Below the pieces are notes generated by a model. It saw only the letters and a program-made list of their open reading frames with translations. It was not told the origin of the DNA and did not search any database. The translations under genes and the position numbers were made by a program. This document shows, in pieces, positions 10,773 to 22,193 of a stretch of DNA of 64,000 nt. Every line of letters starts with the position of its first letter. The stretch's first letter is position 1. Source of the stretch: Daphnia carinata (lineage: Eukaryota; Arthropoda; Branchiopoda; Diplostraca; Daphniidae); assembly GCF_022539665.2 (NCBI RefSeq), contig NC_081337.1, positions 4,998,679 through 5,062,678 of the forward strand, read 5' to 3'.

Positions 10773-12642
10773 TTACGACGTGAGTTCTTCAAGAATTTCT
10801 TCAACCGTCTTATTTTCTTTTCGAAAATGATCCATATATTCACGTGGTATGGTCCAATCAAGAAGGATTTCAATGTTTCCCTTAAGCAGAGACCTGGTGT
10901 CTAGTTCTGCTGTGTCGACGGGTTTGCGACCGGAACTCTCGATCGATTTCACCAAGACGATGTCGATCAATTTGGATCCGTAGCCGAGACGGCGGAGTCG
11001 ATTGGGCGTCGAGATGCGTTTGAGGAGAATGGCCAATAGCATGCGCATCCGTTCCAGCGACATGAGCTGCCCGTTTTGAACGTTTTGCAATTCGATTTTC
11101 GTGCCGTTCGGTAGTTCGACCAATTGCGTCTTGTTGTTGGCTGGTTGCTCGTCGTTCGACTCGTTGTTGACAGAGATAGCGTCGTCGTTGTCGACTTCCT
11201 CCTGATCCTCTTGATCTTCCTGATTTTGTTTGGCATTGTGCGAGGCCGTGTGCAGCGTCAACTCGTTCTTGGTTTGGAAGAATTGATTGCACGGCAGACA
11301 GACGTACGGTCTAAAGAAATAATGAAAAATTAAAACCAGTTGGCTGAACATATTTCCAAAGAATTACCGATCTTGCTTGTGGATGCAACGCATGTGTTTT
11401 TTGAGGTGCGGCAGCTGGAGGAAAGAGGAAGAGCAGAGTTGACACTGGAAAGGCTTTTCACCCGTGTGCAGTCGAATGTGCAACTTGAGTGCCGTCGAGT
11501 GCGAAAATGCTTGTTTGCATATTTTACATTTGTACTGTAATATATTTTAAAAAATGATTGATTACATTTGGAGAAATTCATACGCCATCTATCAAAACTA
11601 ACCGGCCGCTCTCCGGTGTGCGTCCGCATGTGGACTTTGAGCTGAGAACGCTGAGCGAAACAGTGGCCGCATGTTTCACAGCCGAACGGCTTCTCGTCCG
11701 TGTGGGTGCGCAAATGCTGGAGGAAATGGCCTTTGAAAGAGCGCTGGCACACTGGACACTGGAAGGGTTTCATGCCGCCATGGTAACAGCTTAGGTGTTT
11801 GCGTAGGCCGTCGGAACGGGCGAATGCTTTACCGCAAACTGGACACGGGTAATTCCTTTCGCCCGTGTGTCGCCTCAAATGCATCTGAATAATACTTGGC
11901 TTTAAATGAGTTTTTACTTAATGGAAGTGGACGTACTTTGAGATTGGTAGAGCAGGTGAAACGCTGATCGCACTGGTCGCACTGATACGGCCTTTCGCCG
12001 GTGTGAGTCCGTTCGTGTTGCAAAAGTTGACCGCCCCTCGCAAATTTTTTCCCGCAATGACTGCACGCGTACTAAAAAAATGATTGGATACGAATTTTAA
12101 AATGTTGAATAGCAATTTATAATAAATAAGAATTACGGGTTTCTCGCCGGAATGGACTCGCAGGTGAACGATGAGTCGCTGTTTGACGGGGAACGCTTTG
12201 CCGCAAATTTCGCAGCAAAAAGGCTTGAGTCCAGTGTGACGGGCCAAATGGGCCTTGAAAGTGCCCACCTGAGTGAAGGCCTGTTGGCAAACATCGCACT
12301 TGAACCTGTTGGTACCAAATAGAGATTTTTTTAAAAACAAGAACTCTGAAATTGGAATAAAAAAGGGAAATACGGTCGTTCGCCGGTATGGATGCGGATG
12401 TGTTTTTGCAGGTCGGATTTGGCACCAAAACTTTTGTGGCACGTGGGGCAAACGTGTTTCTTTTTGCTCATTTTTTTCGTTCCGGCTGTTGATTCGTCGT
12501 CCAATTCTTCCTCACTGGACACCACGTCTTCTTCATCTTCGTCTTCCTCGTCCTCCTCATCTTCCTCAACGTCTTCTTCGGGCGAATTTGGCCTTTTCTG
12601 TTGTTGCACTGTGCGGTTCCGCAACCGCTTTGTTGATGCCAT
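10773..12642 (-). CDS. 11-finger C2H2 zinc-finger transcription factor
   Basis: Six exons (12374-12642, 12137-12305, 11937-12071, 11603-11884, 11368-11534, 10773-11310) join in phase to 519 residues. A basic start is followed by a strongly acidic Glu/Asp run (about residues 20-45). Eleven C2H2 fingers follow, mostly with TGEKP-type linkers (HTGERP, HSGEKP, HTDEKP). Introns cut at or beside several of these linkers. After the last finger come an acidic/Asn linker and a roughly 110-residue C-terminus ending EEILEELTS that has no zinc-binding residues. It is a nuclear DNA-binding protein by family; the target and ortholog are unknown. Confidence 0.9.
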
Positions 12643-14211
12643 AATGAAATGGTTAGTCGGCTTTTTTCCCTAGTCTATTTTAGACTTATGGTCCCGGAAT
12701 CCCGAAAAAAATAGAACCACCGGCTACAACCACCACCAACCACCAGAAGAGGAAGAAAAATATAAAAAACAAAGTTTAGAGAGAATTTAGCTGCCACCGA
12801 AAAATTAATTCCGTTTTTCAATGAACCAACAAAAAAAAAAAGAACAACGAAAGGTAAAAGATTGAGTAGAACAGGTTAGAGATGTAATGGATTTAATCAG
12901 AATAGGAAATGAGCCAAACGTCTAATTAAGGATGAAGTGAAGAACCGAAACGAGTCAAAGAGATGTCGATGGGAGCCGCAGCCGCCAACCACCAACGAAA
13001 TGCCCAAAGTGAAAAAAATAAAAAGAACTGAACGAACCGATCGACTTGCAGGACACAAAAGTGGGCGAGTGATGTGAAAAATATGAATCCCCCCCACACC
13101 GCCTTTCTGACCAAACGAAACACAGCGAGGAAGGGAAGCGAGTGTTGAATTTCGCTCGTACAGTAAACGACGGTGCCACAACACCACATGTGCGTTCGTT
13201 TCCCCTTCCCCACTCATCCACCCGCCCAATAAGATTAGGGAGGTATAGCGGGAGGGGCGAGTTCGTATCTGGAGCACAGTGCTCCTACACACACACACAC
13301 ACCAGAGAAGGAATATTCTGATAACAGCCACAGACAGATGCAGCCAACAAACATGCAGACAAATACACAGAAATCTTTAGTTTGAAATAAAAACATTTCC
13401 TTCTTTTAGTTTGAGGAAATGCTTTTGTGCCATGTTTAAACAATCTTCTACGTAAAAACGAAATAATTGTTTCAGACTTACACGGTGAGTGGTCGAATGG
13501 GGTGGAGATCCGCGGAGATGTGAACGTGCGGTTGACGAGCGACGGCGATGAACGACGGCGGCCATGAAACCAGCCACGGCGTCTGCGCGTTTACACCGCA
13601 TTTCCCTCCTACACACACACACACACGCCACCTCCCTCCCCCCTTCTCCAGACCCCACTCGACTCTCTTTGCGAGAGAAAAAAAAAACGGGGGAACAGAA
13701 TGTGACGCCAAGCGCTTATGCGCATGAGCTTCCTTTCGTTAACATCGTACATTCGGAATTCAAAAAAAAAATGGGGGGAAAAAAGTATTGTTTAAAAATA
13801 GGTCTACTAAATATCCGGGGACCATTCACCATTGTTTTTTTTTTTGTAATTTCAACTCTCTTTTTTTTTTAAATTTGGCTAAATATCCTCTAACGGGGGT
13901 GGGTGGGGTCTTATCTCAAGTACAGTAATACAATCTATAACGGTAACCGTTGCAACCATGGACCAAGAGGAAGTCCCCGTGTAAAAAAAAAGCGTCTGCG
14001 AGATAAGATTAAGCCCCGTTTCTTCTTTTCTTATTTGTTAAAGAAAGAAATTATCAATAGGGCAAAGAACCATTGTGGCAAGGTCAAAAGAGACTTGAAC
14101 GCCACAGCGCTGTACAAATAATAGTGAGAATGAATTTTGTATGGGATAGCCAAACCAATAAAATTATTATAAGATCCAACAAAGTGAATGCTTTGTCTTT
14201 TCTCCGCATAT
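12643..14211. other. zinc-finger gene upstream region and CDKAL1 3' flank
   Basis: No convincing coding sequence. Two CA dinucleotide tracts (13286-13302, 13611-13626) and several homopolymers occur. It probably contains the zinc-finger gene promoter and any non-coding 5' exon, plus the CDKAL1 3'UTR next to 14212. Confidence 0.5.
13286..13302. repeat. (CA)n microsatellite
   Basis: A short run of alternating C and A in non-coding sequence; a second similar run lies at 13611-13626. Confidence 0.8.
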
Positions 14212-16406
14212 TTACCGACGTCCGTACATAATCCAGGCTAACCTTAGGCCGACAAGGGCTGTGAGTCCCACCAACGGCCACAGTGGGCTAATCAAGTGGC
14301 TGGATGGCGAATCACGAGGGCTTTCAGTTGCCAGTCCGGATATTTGACCTTTTTCAAGAGCTTCTGGCACGTCGGGACGTTTGGGACTAGTCAGTGGTTC
14401 GCTCATGAGTGAAAATTTGCTTGCTGAAATGATGCGAACATCCACCATTTTGCCCATGTAGTCAGGATTCATTGGTACCAGCACCTTGTCAAGAAGTATT
14501 ATTAACAAAATTGATTTAATAACATGAAATAAAATTTAAGTCTTCCCGAATTTCGTACCTGGACGTAATCTTTGTTGTGACCGACGTAGTAATTCTTGTC
14601 GTGAGATATGTCAGTTACCAAGACCGATTGCCGTTGACCGACTTGACTATCGTACGGCTGATACGATTTGAACAATTCACTCAGTCTTTTGGTTCGATTT
14701 TTTACCTGGACAGGGAGAAAAAAACAAGTTCATTTGCCATTAGATTCATTTTTTAAAGAGCACAGACCTGTTTGGTGGGGACACGTTCCATGCGATAGGC
14801 GGGCGTGCCTTGCCGTGGAAAGAATTGATTAATGAATAAACTTGGAAAACGATATTTAGAACACAGTTCCATCGTTAAATCAAAATCTTGTTCAGTCTCG
14901 GTCGGAAAACCACAAATGATGTCCGTGGCGATCGATATGCCTGGCACGCTGTAAATTTGAATGCGTTCGTTCGTTAAAATCTTATCATCAAAATCAAAAA
15001 AAAGAATTAAAAACAAATAACTCGTACCGATCACGAAGAAAATTCACCACTCTCTCAAAGTCCGCTACGCAATATTCTCGTTTCATGTCAGACAAAACTG
15101 CATCGCTTCCGGACTGAACAGGTAAATGAAGGAAGGCATAAACTCGAGAGTGATTGAGGATCTCGGCAATCGCCTACGTAGATAGTTACAAAGTCAGCAC
15201 AACAATGCAATCACGATTTTAACAGAAATCTTTTACCTCGAGATGCTCGAGGATGTAAGGAGGATTGGTCATGCCTAATCGGAGCATGCATCCATCTGGA
15301 ATGACTTGGACGAGTTGCCTGAGTAATTCGGGTAACGACGTGCCAATATCTCTTCCGTACGCCCCTGTGTCTTCGGATGTCAACCAGATCTCGCAAACGC
15401 CTTCTTGGAAGGATTGTACCGCTCGGGCAACAATTTCTTCCGGTGGGTAGCTACCCAGCTCTCCTCGCGCATGTTTCGTCTTGCAGTAAGTGCACTGATT
15501 GAGGCAACCCGTATTAATTGGGATGATTTCGATTAAAGGATTCTTGCGAATTTTCGGTAACAGCAACGATGCTCCTCCGGTTTTCTTCTTTTCAGCGTCC
15601 TTCTTCGTGCCCAAAAGACGCACAGAATGTCCTGAGAAGTGAACCTTTGCGATTTTTGAATCAAGAACAACATACAAGTGAATTTACCTTTCAGAGTTTC
15701 CTCTACAACTTCGACCACCCTGTCTATTTGCTGAACGCCGATGATGCTCAACCCTTGCAAATAATTTGATTTTGGTTGTCCCTGTGGAACTAACATGGAA
15801 AATTCATGTTATCCGAAAGATGTAGGGGGACTCTTAATTATTATCACTCACCACATCCAGCTACTACAACTGGTGTGCCTCTAGCTCTCCCATCGTCAAT
15901 CTCATTTTTGAAATGATCTTCAGCTGGCGTTTTGACAGTACAGGAGTTGAGAAGCCACAAATCTGCTTCATATTTCGCATCTAGTGGTGCAAGCTCTCAT
16001 GTTAATCCTTCAATGCGTAACGAAGAAAAAGTTGTTTACCTGTCAGCAAATAGCCATAGGCTGCAAGTTGGCCTGCCATATACTCAGAATCAGAACTATT
16101 ATGTGCACACCCTGGAATGAAATAAAAACATCAAAACATGTTTTATTTTCCTATTCTGTTAACCATACCCCAGGTTTTCATCCAGATTTTTTGGGTTCCA
16201 GGAATAATGCTTCCATTTTTCTCGGATGGCTGATTAATCTGGTTTACTTTTGCTGGATCTTTGCAGCTGGGAACTTTCTTGACTCGTTTACCAACTGCAT
16301 TAGACCTGGCTATAGATCTTTCTAATCCTGTCAAGTCTCCTTCTCCTACAATATCTTCGATATCGTCCAATGAATCATCATCGCAGACCGACATTTTTAA
16401 ATTCAT
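14212..16406 (-). CDS. CDKAL1: threonylcarbamoyladenosine tRNA methylthiotransferase
   Basis: This radical-SAM enzyme adds a methylthio group to t6A37 of tRNA-Lys(UUU), making ms2t6A. Nine exons (16169-16406, 16040-16111, 15852-15980, 15688-15789, 15631-15237 span, 15028-15173, 14768-14948, 14559-14705, 14212-14484) join in phase to 560 residues. The UPF0004 region starts [15 protein letters not shown]. The radical-SAM cluster motif is Cys223, Cys227 and Cys230 in [15 protein letters not shown]-like segment ([10 protein letters not shown]) follows. The end is a hydrophobic helix ([19 protein letters not shown]), matching the tail anchor that places animal CDKAL1 in the ER membrane. A second in-frame ATG at 16394 is an alternative start four codons later. 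Confidence 0.95.
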
Positions 16407-17484
16407 ACGCAATCCCTGCGGTTATGACAACGCGTCGTGATATGGGAAAGAACGTCTGTCGGGCTTACCCTGTTGTACTAAGTAAAACAATTACAGCTCA
16501 AGAACTAAATCCTAAAGATCTTGGCGGCAAATAAATCAAGATCGTTTGGAACAAGAACATTCGTGCTTGTTGTTAGTTCTTAAAAAGTGATGTAGCAGAC
16601 TGCTTTCCACGTGCCTGACAACCACCGAGTTTTTTGCGAAGCCTCTTCTGATCTAAATAGCTCATATGCCACATCAAGGTTTCGGGGCGGGGATTACGGG
16701 GTGTTCAATATTTCCCCCGAAGATTCAATGGGATTTCAACCAGGGCCAGGAAAGGACAACAAACGATGGTTGGCGATCAGGTTATGCACCGCAATTAGAC
16801 AAACCGCTCGGGCAAAAAAAATCAAACAAACCGTAACCCGTCAGTAAAAAACGATCGCATCAACCCGGGGCCGAGCCCCATATTTTAGCCAATAAAAATG
16901 CAGACAACAGGGTTAAGATTCTAGGTGCTCTCAGTTCGATGTATTTGCAAATTCTGTTTAATAATTTTTTTTTAATTCTACCTGGAATTCTGATCTGGGT
17001 GGGACAGCATTCCAAATCGAATAGTGAGAAAATTGAAATGTGTCCCATTATTTTTTTTCCAGAACTTCAGTTCAATTGCATATAAAAAGGGTAGGGAATA
17101 TTAAGGTACAATTTTTAAAGTTTGAGTTTCGCCAACCATAGGTAAACTTTGTGGCGGAATGAAGACAAAAAATCATACTGATACAAAGACGACAGTATTA
17201 AGATAGAAAAAAGAAATGTTGCAAAAGAAGAAAAAGACAAAAAAACTGAAAAGAAGAACAAAAAGAAAATGACACACAGTTATGAAAAAAAAACGAACAA
17301 TATTAAACTATTTGTCTAATCAGAATAATTGACTTCTTAATAATTGACACAAAACACATTCCCTGAGATGGAGATCATAGATACACACGTGATTTTCCTT
17401 TATTTGTTTTCATGACAAAGTTGAAACTGATTTGAGCACGACTGCACACTAGCACGTTTCTGATTAACACAGCTCTCGTATTGA
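16407..17484. other. CDKAL1 promoter and 3' flank of the CENP-B-type gene
   Basis: A-rich, with one unsupported plus-strand open frame (16611-16847). The part from about 17050 to 17484 is probably the 3'UTR of the gene whose stop is at 17485. No repeat family recognised. Confidence 0.5.
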
Positions 17485-20400
17485 TCAGCTAGTCCCGTTG
17501 CCGCTTTGCGGAGTATCCAGCACACCTGTCTCTTGTTTGATCCAATCGCCTTGAAATTCAGACTCTTCAGACGACGCCAAATCGACTTCTTGTATCGTTC
17601 GGCGTAGCCTCGAGTCAAACCTGGGATCCATTTTATCGCCATTGGTTGTGGTGGAGGCGACGTGGTGCCAGTTGCGATCTACCGCAGCCAATGGCCGATC
17701 GCGTTCGTTGGTCAAACTCAAGAAGGCAGCCTCCTTGGCCAGCCGGTAATCATCGGGGTTCTGGTCGGCGGGTTTCTTCACGACTGACCCTCCTACGCGG
17801 TTGTAGTAATGATGATGGTGATGGTGCTGTATCGTGGTGATGGACGGCGTTGATTTGCGCTGCTGTGGCTGTGCGGGTGAGGATTGCAGCGCAAGGACGG
17901 AGGGTGACGCCATGAGGAGACGTTGATCGGCCGAGTAAACCGTGGTTCGTATAGGCGGGAACTCGTCGGGCGAAACTGGAAGGAAGCCAGTGGTCGTTTT
18001 GAGCGTTTCCGGCGACACGATGGCCGATTTGACCGATGGATCGTGTAGACTCAAATTCAAAGGTTCGTTGGCAACGTGTTGTCGATGTTGCGGTTTTTGT
18101 TGTTGCCTCTGATGTTGTTCTGGTTGTTCCTCTGGCTGACGTTGTTGCATTCCCTCTTGTTGCCGAAGTTGCTGTTGCTGAAATCGCAAAGCGGATGAAG
18201 TACGGATGCCATCGGTCGGAGATTCGGGCTGAGCTGTGTCGTACGGCTGCAGGCAAGCGTTGCATTGAGTGGCACCGGTGCTGGCATCAATTAATCGGGT
18301 ACAGTCGAACGACCGATAGCGATAATCCGGAAAAGTGAAATAATTCCGGCTAAGCATTCCCTCTTCCTGTTTTTAAACATAATTAATAATGGATTATAAT
18401 GATATGCAAATTAGATCTTACCAATGCATCTTTGGGTCTGAAATTTTCAATTTCTTTGATGTAGATGCCACGTCCGTGGCACACGGTGACGCCACCGTTG
18501 AGTAAATTGAGAATGGGTTTGACAACCTCCGGATCGATTCCACCGCAGGTGAGCGAGCGGAAAGATCCGCTGCGCATGCAGTGGCCCAGTACTTCGAACC
18601 AATAAGACAAATGTTGATTAACGAGTAGCCTCATCAAGTGCGTGCAATAGCCAAACGACGGGACTCGGAAGGTGGCAAACGACGGTGGTTTGATTTCTAG
18701 CCAAATGTCGCCACGATCGTCCGCGTATTCCAAACAAGACAAACCGTACGATCGCACCATGGTCAGCAAAACACCGAATAATCCTGTTTTTAATGATGAA
18801 GATTGTTTTTAAAAAAATGAGGTGGGAAAAATATGATGAATTTGAATATATTTACCTGGCGGGAGAGGTTCGAGTCCCGGTACGGATGTGCTGGCCAATT
18901 CTTTCCTTTTGGTTGGGTTGGATGTTGCAACAACAATAACAGACAACAGTTGTTTGGTATTTTTATTGTGGTTAGTTGGAGATAAACAGAAATGAGCGAC
19001 AACATCCATAAATGAAAGAGAAAGAAAAAAAAAAAAGAAAAAATGGAAATAAATAAGAGTGAAAATAACACGTCACTCATCAAAGTTCATTATGAATTTA
19101 TTCATACAGTAATAGAAAATCCTTTTTCAAGTGATTAAAATTGAGATCGCTTTTGACACGATTTCGTAATCGTCGTTAAAGTCAACTAGTGGGGGGAATC
19201 CATAAAGGAATAGGTGTATGCACCTATTCATCACCATTGGCCAGAAATTCTTTGGCAAAGATCCAGCAAAAAAAAAAATAAAAAATAAAAAGGGAGGAAA
19301 AAGTTCGGGTAAAGAAAAAGGTTTCCCCCCGTCAATGAGTTGACCAGGTCTGTAGACTCATGTACGTGTTTCTGTTCAAGAAAAAAAATGGAACGTGTCA
19401 GATCAAGATTGACCGTTGGGCCCATCATCAAGATTGTAATTGGGTTTAGGGATGTCGCCGCTGTTCATCGCAGTTGTCTCGAAACACCATCATCCGGACT
19501 GCGTTACAACGACAGGCCAATCAGATGAAAGAAAATAATCGAAAAAAAAAAAACGGAAGGCACATTACTAACAACCCCTATTCTATTTGGGTCCCCTAAT
19601 CACCTGTTCTTTGGCTATTCCCACTCTCATTTTGCCTTTCGATTTCTTAAAGAAGAAAAAATAGAAGATGGACTCACTCTGCCTTGGTCGGTTGTTGTTG
19701 GTTCTCCAAGGCGGCAGCAGCGGCGGCGGCAGCGGCAGCTCGAGTCGAAACCAACACGGAACGTCTTTGCGGTTGTTCCACCACGATGCCTCCTCCTGTT
19801 CCTCGTACCGTCCGGCCGTCTTGAATAATCGATCGTGAAGTTTCCAGAGGTTGTTGTTGAAATGCGGTCGTAGTTTGGACGAGCGACACCTGAAACACGC
19901 TGCTCGTGGCCTACGAACGTAAAAATCATTTAATTTAAATCCAATTAGGACATTGCATGAAAAGGTACCGGTTGGTGAAAGGTGGGCGAAGTGAGATGAG
20001 CGCTACCACCGGCCATTGGGCGGGTGTCTCTTGGAAAGGGATCCATGGCACGGGATCCATTGTTGCCTCGATGATGACTACTGACGGGTGACTGATGATG
20101 GTGACTAGGCCGGTGGGTAGGACTGTAGACCTCAGTCGGGGAAAAGGCCAGGCTGTTGCTGCTGCTGGACGAATGATGTTGCATACGCTCGTAAGGATCG
20201 GCATAACTGGCACGTTGATGATGATGGAAATCATCCATCGAAGAAGACGAATGCGCTGCGTGGAAGGCTGAAGGGCTTACAGGTGGGTGGTGAGCGGATG
20301 CTCCCGCACTTGCGGATGCATCTGCGAAATTGGTCATGAGGGAAAAGCTTTTGCCCAGTTCCGTCTCGGGATGTTGTGGCATCGGCAGATGAGGGCGCTG

Positions 20401-22193
20401 ATGCTGCGGATAAACAATCTAAAAAGAAAATTGTACCAATCAAAATGCATTTAAATTTGAATGATATAGCTAATATACATCTCTCTCATCTTCTTCTTCC
20501 TCGTCTTCGGCTTCTTCTTCCTCCTCATCGCGTCGGTAATAGCCGGCGGAATGAACCGGATATCCAAATGGTTCTAGCGGTGGGGGTGGCAGCAATTGTC
20601 CGGCGGAAGAAGACTGCGACGGCTCATTTACCGGATGGTGCGAAACGTACGAGGGTCCACCGGAAGATGAAGCGACCGCTGCCGACACGGAGGCATACCC
20701 CGCAGGATGAGGCTCTGGGGTTGATGAACCCGCACCAACTGCCGAAGATGATCCACTTTTGCGATCGGACGTCCCTTTTGATTGCGGGCCCTTCACAAAA
20801 TCATAGAAAAACACGGGGAGAAAATGAAAATTCCTTGCGGCTGGGGTTCGAAAAGAGAAACTTGACAGGTGAACGTGACCATTAAGCTGTTGTTCTCTAC
20901 GACAGGTAAAAACGAAGATGGGGGAAAAACACATTGGGGTAGGACTTGTTTCCCACACCATTTTAGTAATCAATAGACCATGTGAAAATTGTTCTAATGG
21001 GCATAGAGGGGAGGATATTCATGTCTACAATCGAAAGGTTCAGCCGAATACAACCGGCCAAAACAACAATTTCTTATCTCTCGACCTACTTGTCGTTCGT
21101 TCCTGACCTGACAATCCAAAAAGCATAGTGGCCTAGGTCCGAAAAAACGATGGGTAGTGCCAGTTTGGTCTCGTTAAAAAAAAAAAATGTACGTGCTGCT
21201 GCTCTCTTTATTTTCCTCCAAAAGCGGAAAGGAAAACGCCCCACAGCAACAGGCCATCGATTTACACGGGCCTGTGCCCTACATTCTTATTGGAAAGGTC
21301 ACATGAGGTCGTACGGGGGGAGAAAGAAAGAGGCCATCTTCACAACTGATCAGCACCACGCACGCAAACACTTGGAAAAGAAAAATACTCACGATGTTGT
21401 GAAGTCGCCGGAAACTGTCGAGCCATCCGTTGGAAGCGGCAAAATTAGGAATATTCAAACCACGGGCGATGGATCTGGCTTCCCGCTGGAGCATCGGTCC
21501 AGTGACCCTGATGCCGAGATCCCTTTGTCCATTGTACCAGTCCCAAACGAGCCGGTTCGTTTCCTCGTTGCCCGTCCGCCTCGAGCGTCTCTTGCGCGAA
21601 CTGATGTGCGGATTCGACTCGGCCTGTTTCTCGTCCCACTCGCGCAGGTACGACTCGCGTTGGCCCAAAATGTTGAGGATCTGCGTCTTACCACAGCCGA
21701 ATTGGACGGCCAATTGGCGCATACTTTTACCGCATGTTCGGGCCTGAATGACCTGAATCCGTTCAGCAAAACTTAATTCTTGGCGTTTATTCCTGGCCGC
21801 TGGCGTCGTCGTTCCGGCAGTTGCTCCCGTCGTTGTCGTTCCCGTCGTGGCTGTTGTGGCCGACCCGGACGATCCAGCTCCTTTGGCCGACGACGTCGAG
21901 GAAGGCGTCGATGTGGTTGTGGATGCCCCACCAGGTGAGTGCTGCTGTTGCTTTTGCTGAGACGACGTCGAAGGTAATGGAGGCGTCACTGATCCACTCA
22001 TGATGACATCTTGATGATGATGATGATCGTGATGATGTTTCGGTTGTTGTTGTTGCGAAGACGAAGAAGTGGACGAAGATGTGGGCAATTCTTGTTGAAT
22101 AATTTGGGTGACGGCGGGTACCACAGGTGGTCCAACTAACGGAGGAGATGCAGCCCCAGACGGACTGCAAGATCCTCCTTGATGTGATGTCAT
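17485..22193 (-). CDS. CENP-B/Tigger-type HTH protein with low-complexity linker and unrecognised C-terminal domain
   Basis: Seven exons (21393-22193, 20479-20790, 19969-20418, 19678-19910, 18856-18905, 18422-18783, 17485-18366) join in exact phase to 1,029 residues. Residues 1-135 are Ser/Thr/Gln/His-rich. Residues about 138-267 match the paired HTH DNA-binding region of CENP-B and pogo/Tigger transposases (SFAERIQVIQ, FGCGKTQILNI, then a CENPB-type half ending NGWLDSFRRLHNI). The first intron falls right there, and no DDE catalytic domain follows. The next ~330 residues hold acidic, His/Ser-rich and poly-Ala segments. A compact region (about 600-760) with SYGLSCLEY, HCMRSGSFRSL and GGVTVCHGRGIYI is unrecognised; a Gln/His-rich tail ends the protein. 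The acceptor of exon 5 is weak (18905 or a few codons in), so its edge is uncertain. Likely a nuclear DNA-binding regulator. Confidence 0.72.
19715..19742 (-). repeat. poly-alanine-coding GCN repeat
   Basis: Mixed GCC/GCT/GCA codons in exon 4 of the CENP-B-type gene encode a run of about ten alanines after TRA. Codon mixing suggests a selected tract rather than a recent expansion. Confidence 0.7.

Noticed and set aside
16611-16847. 78-codon plus-strand open frame upstream of CDKAL1
   Set aside because: No similarity or splice support; a chance frame in promoter sequence.
18866-18890. tRNA-like T-loop sequence (GGTTCGAGTCCCGG)
   Set aside because: It lies inside a phase-consistent coding exon, and no matching acceptor stem, D-arm or anticodon arm could be found around it.
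20376-20885. 169-codon plus-strand open frame
   Set aside because: It is the antisense shadow of exons of the CENP-B-type gene on the minus strand.
17485-22193. Intact Tigger/pogo transposon
   Set aside because: Only the DNA-binding region is present; there is no DDE catalytic domain and no terminal inverted repeats were seen, and the coding region is split by introns.
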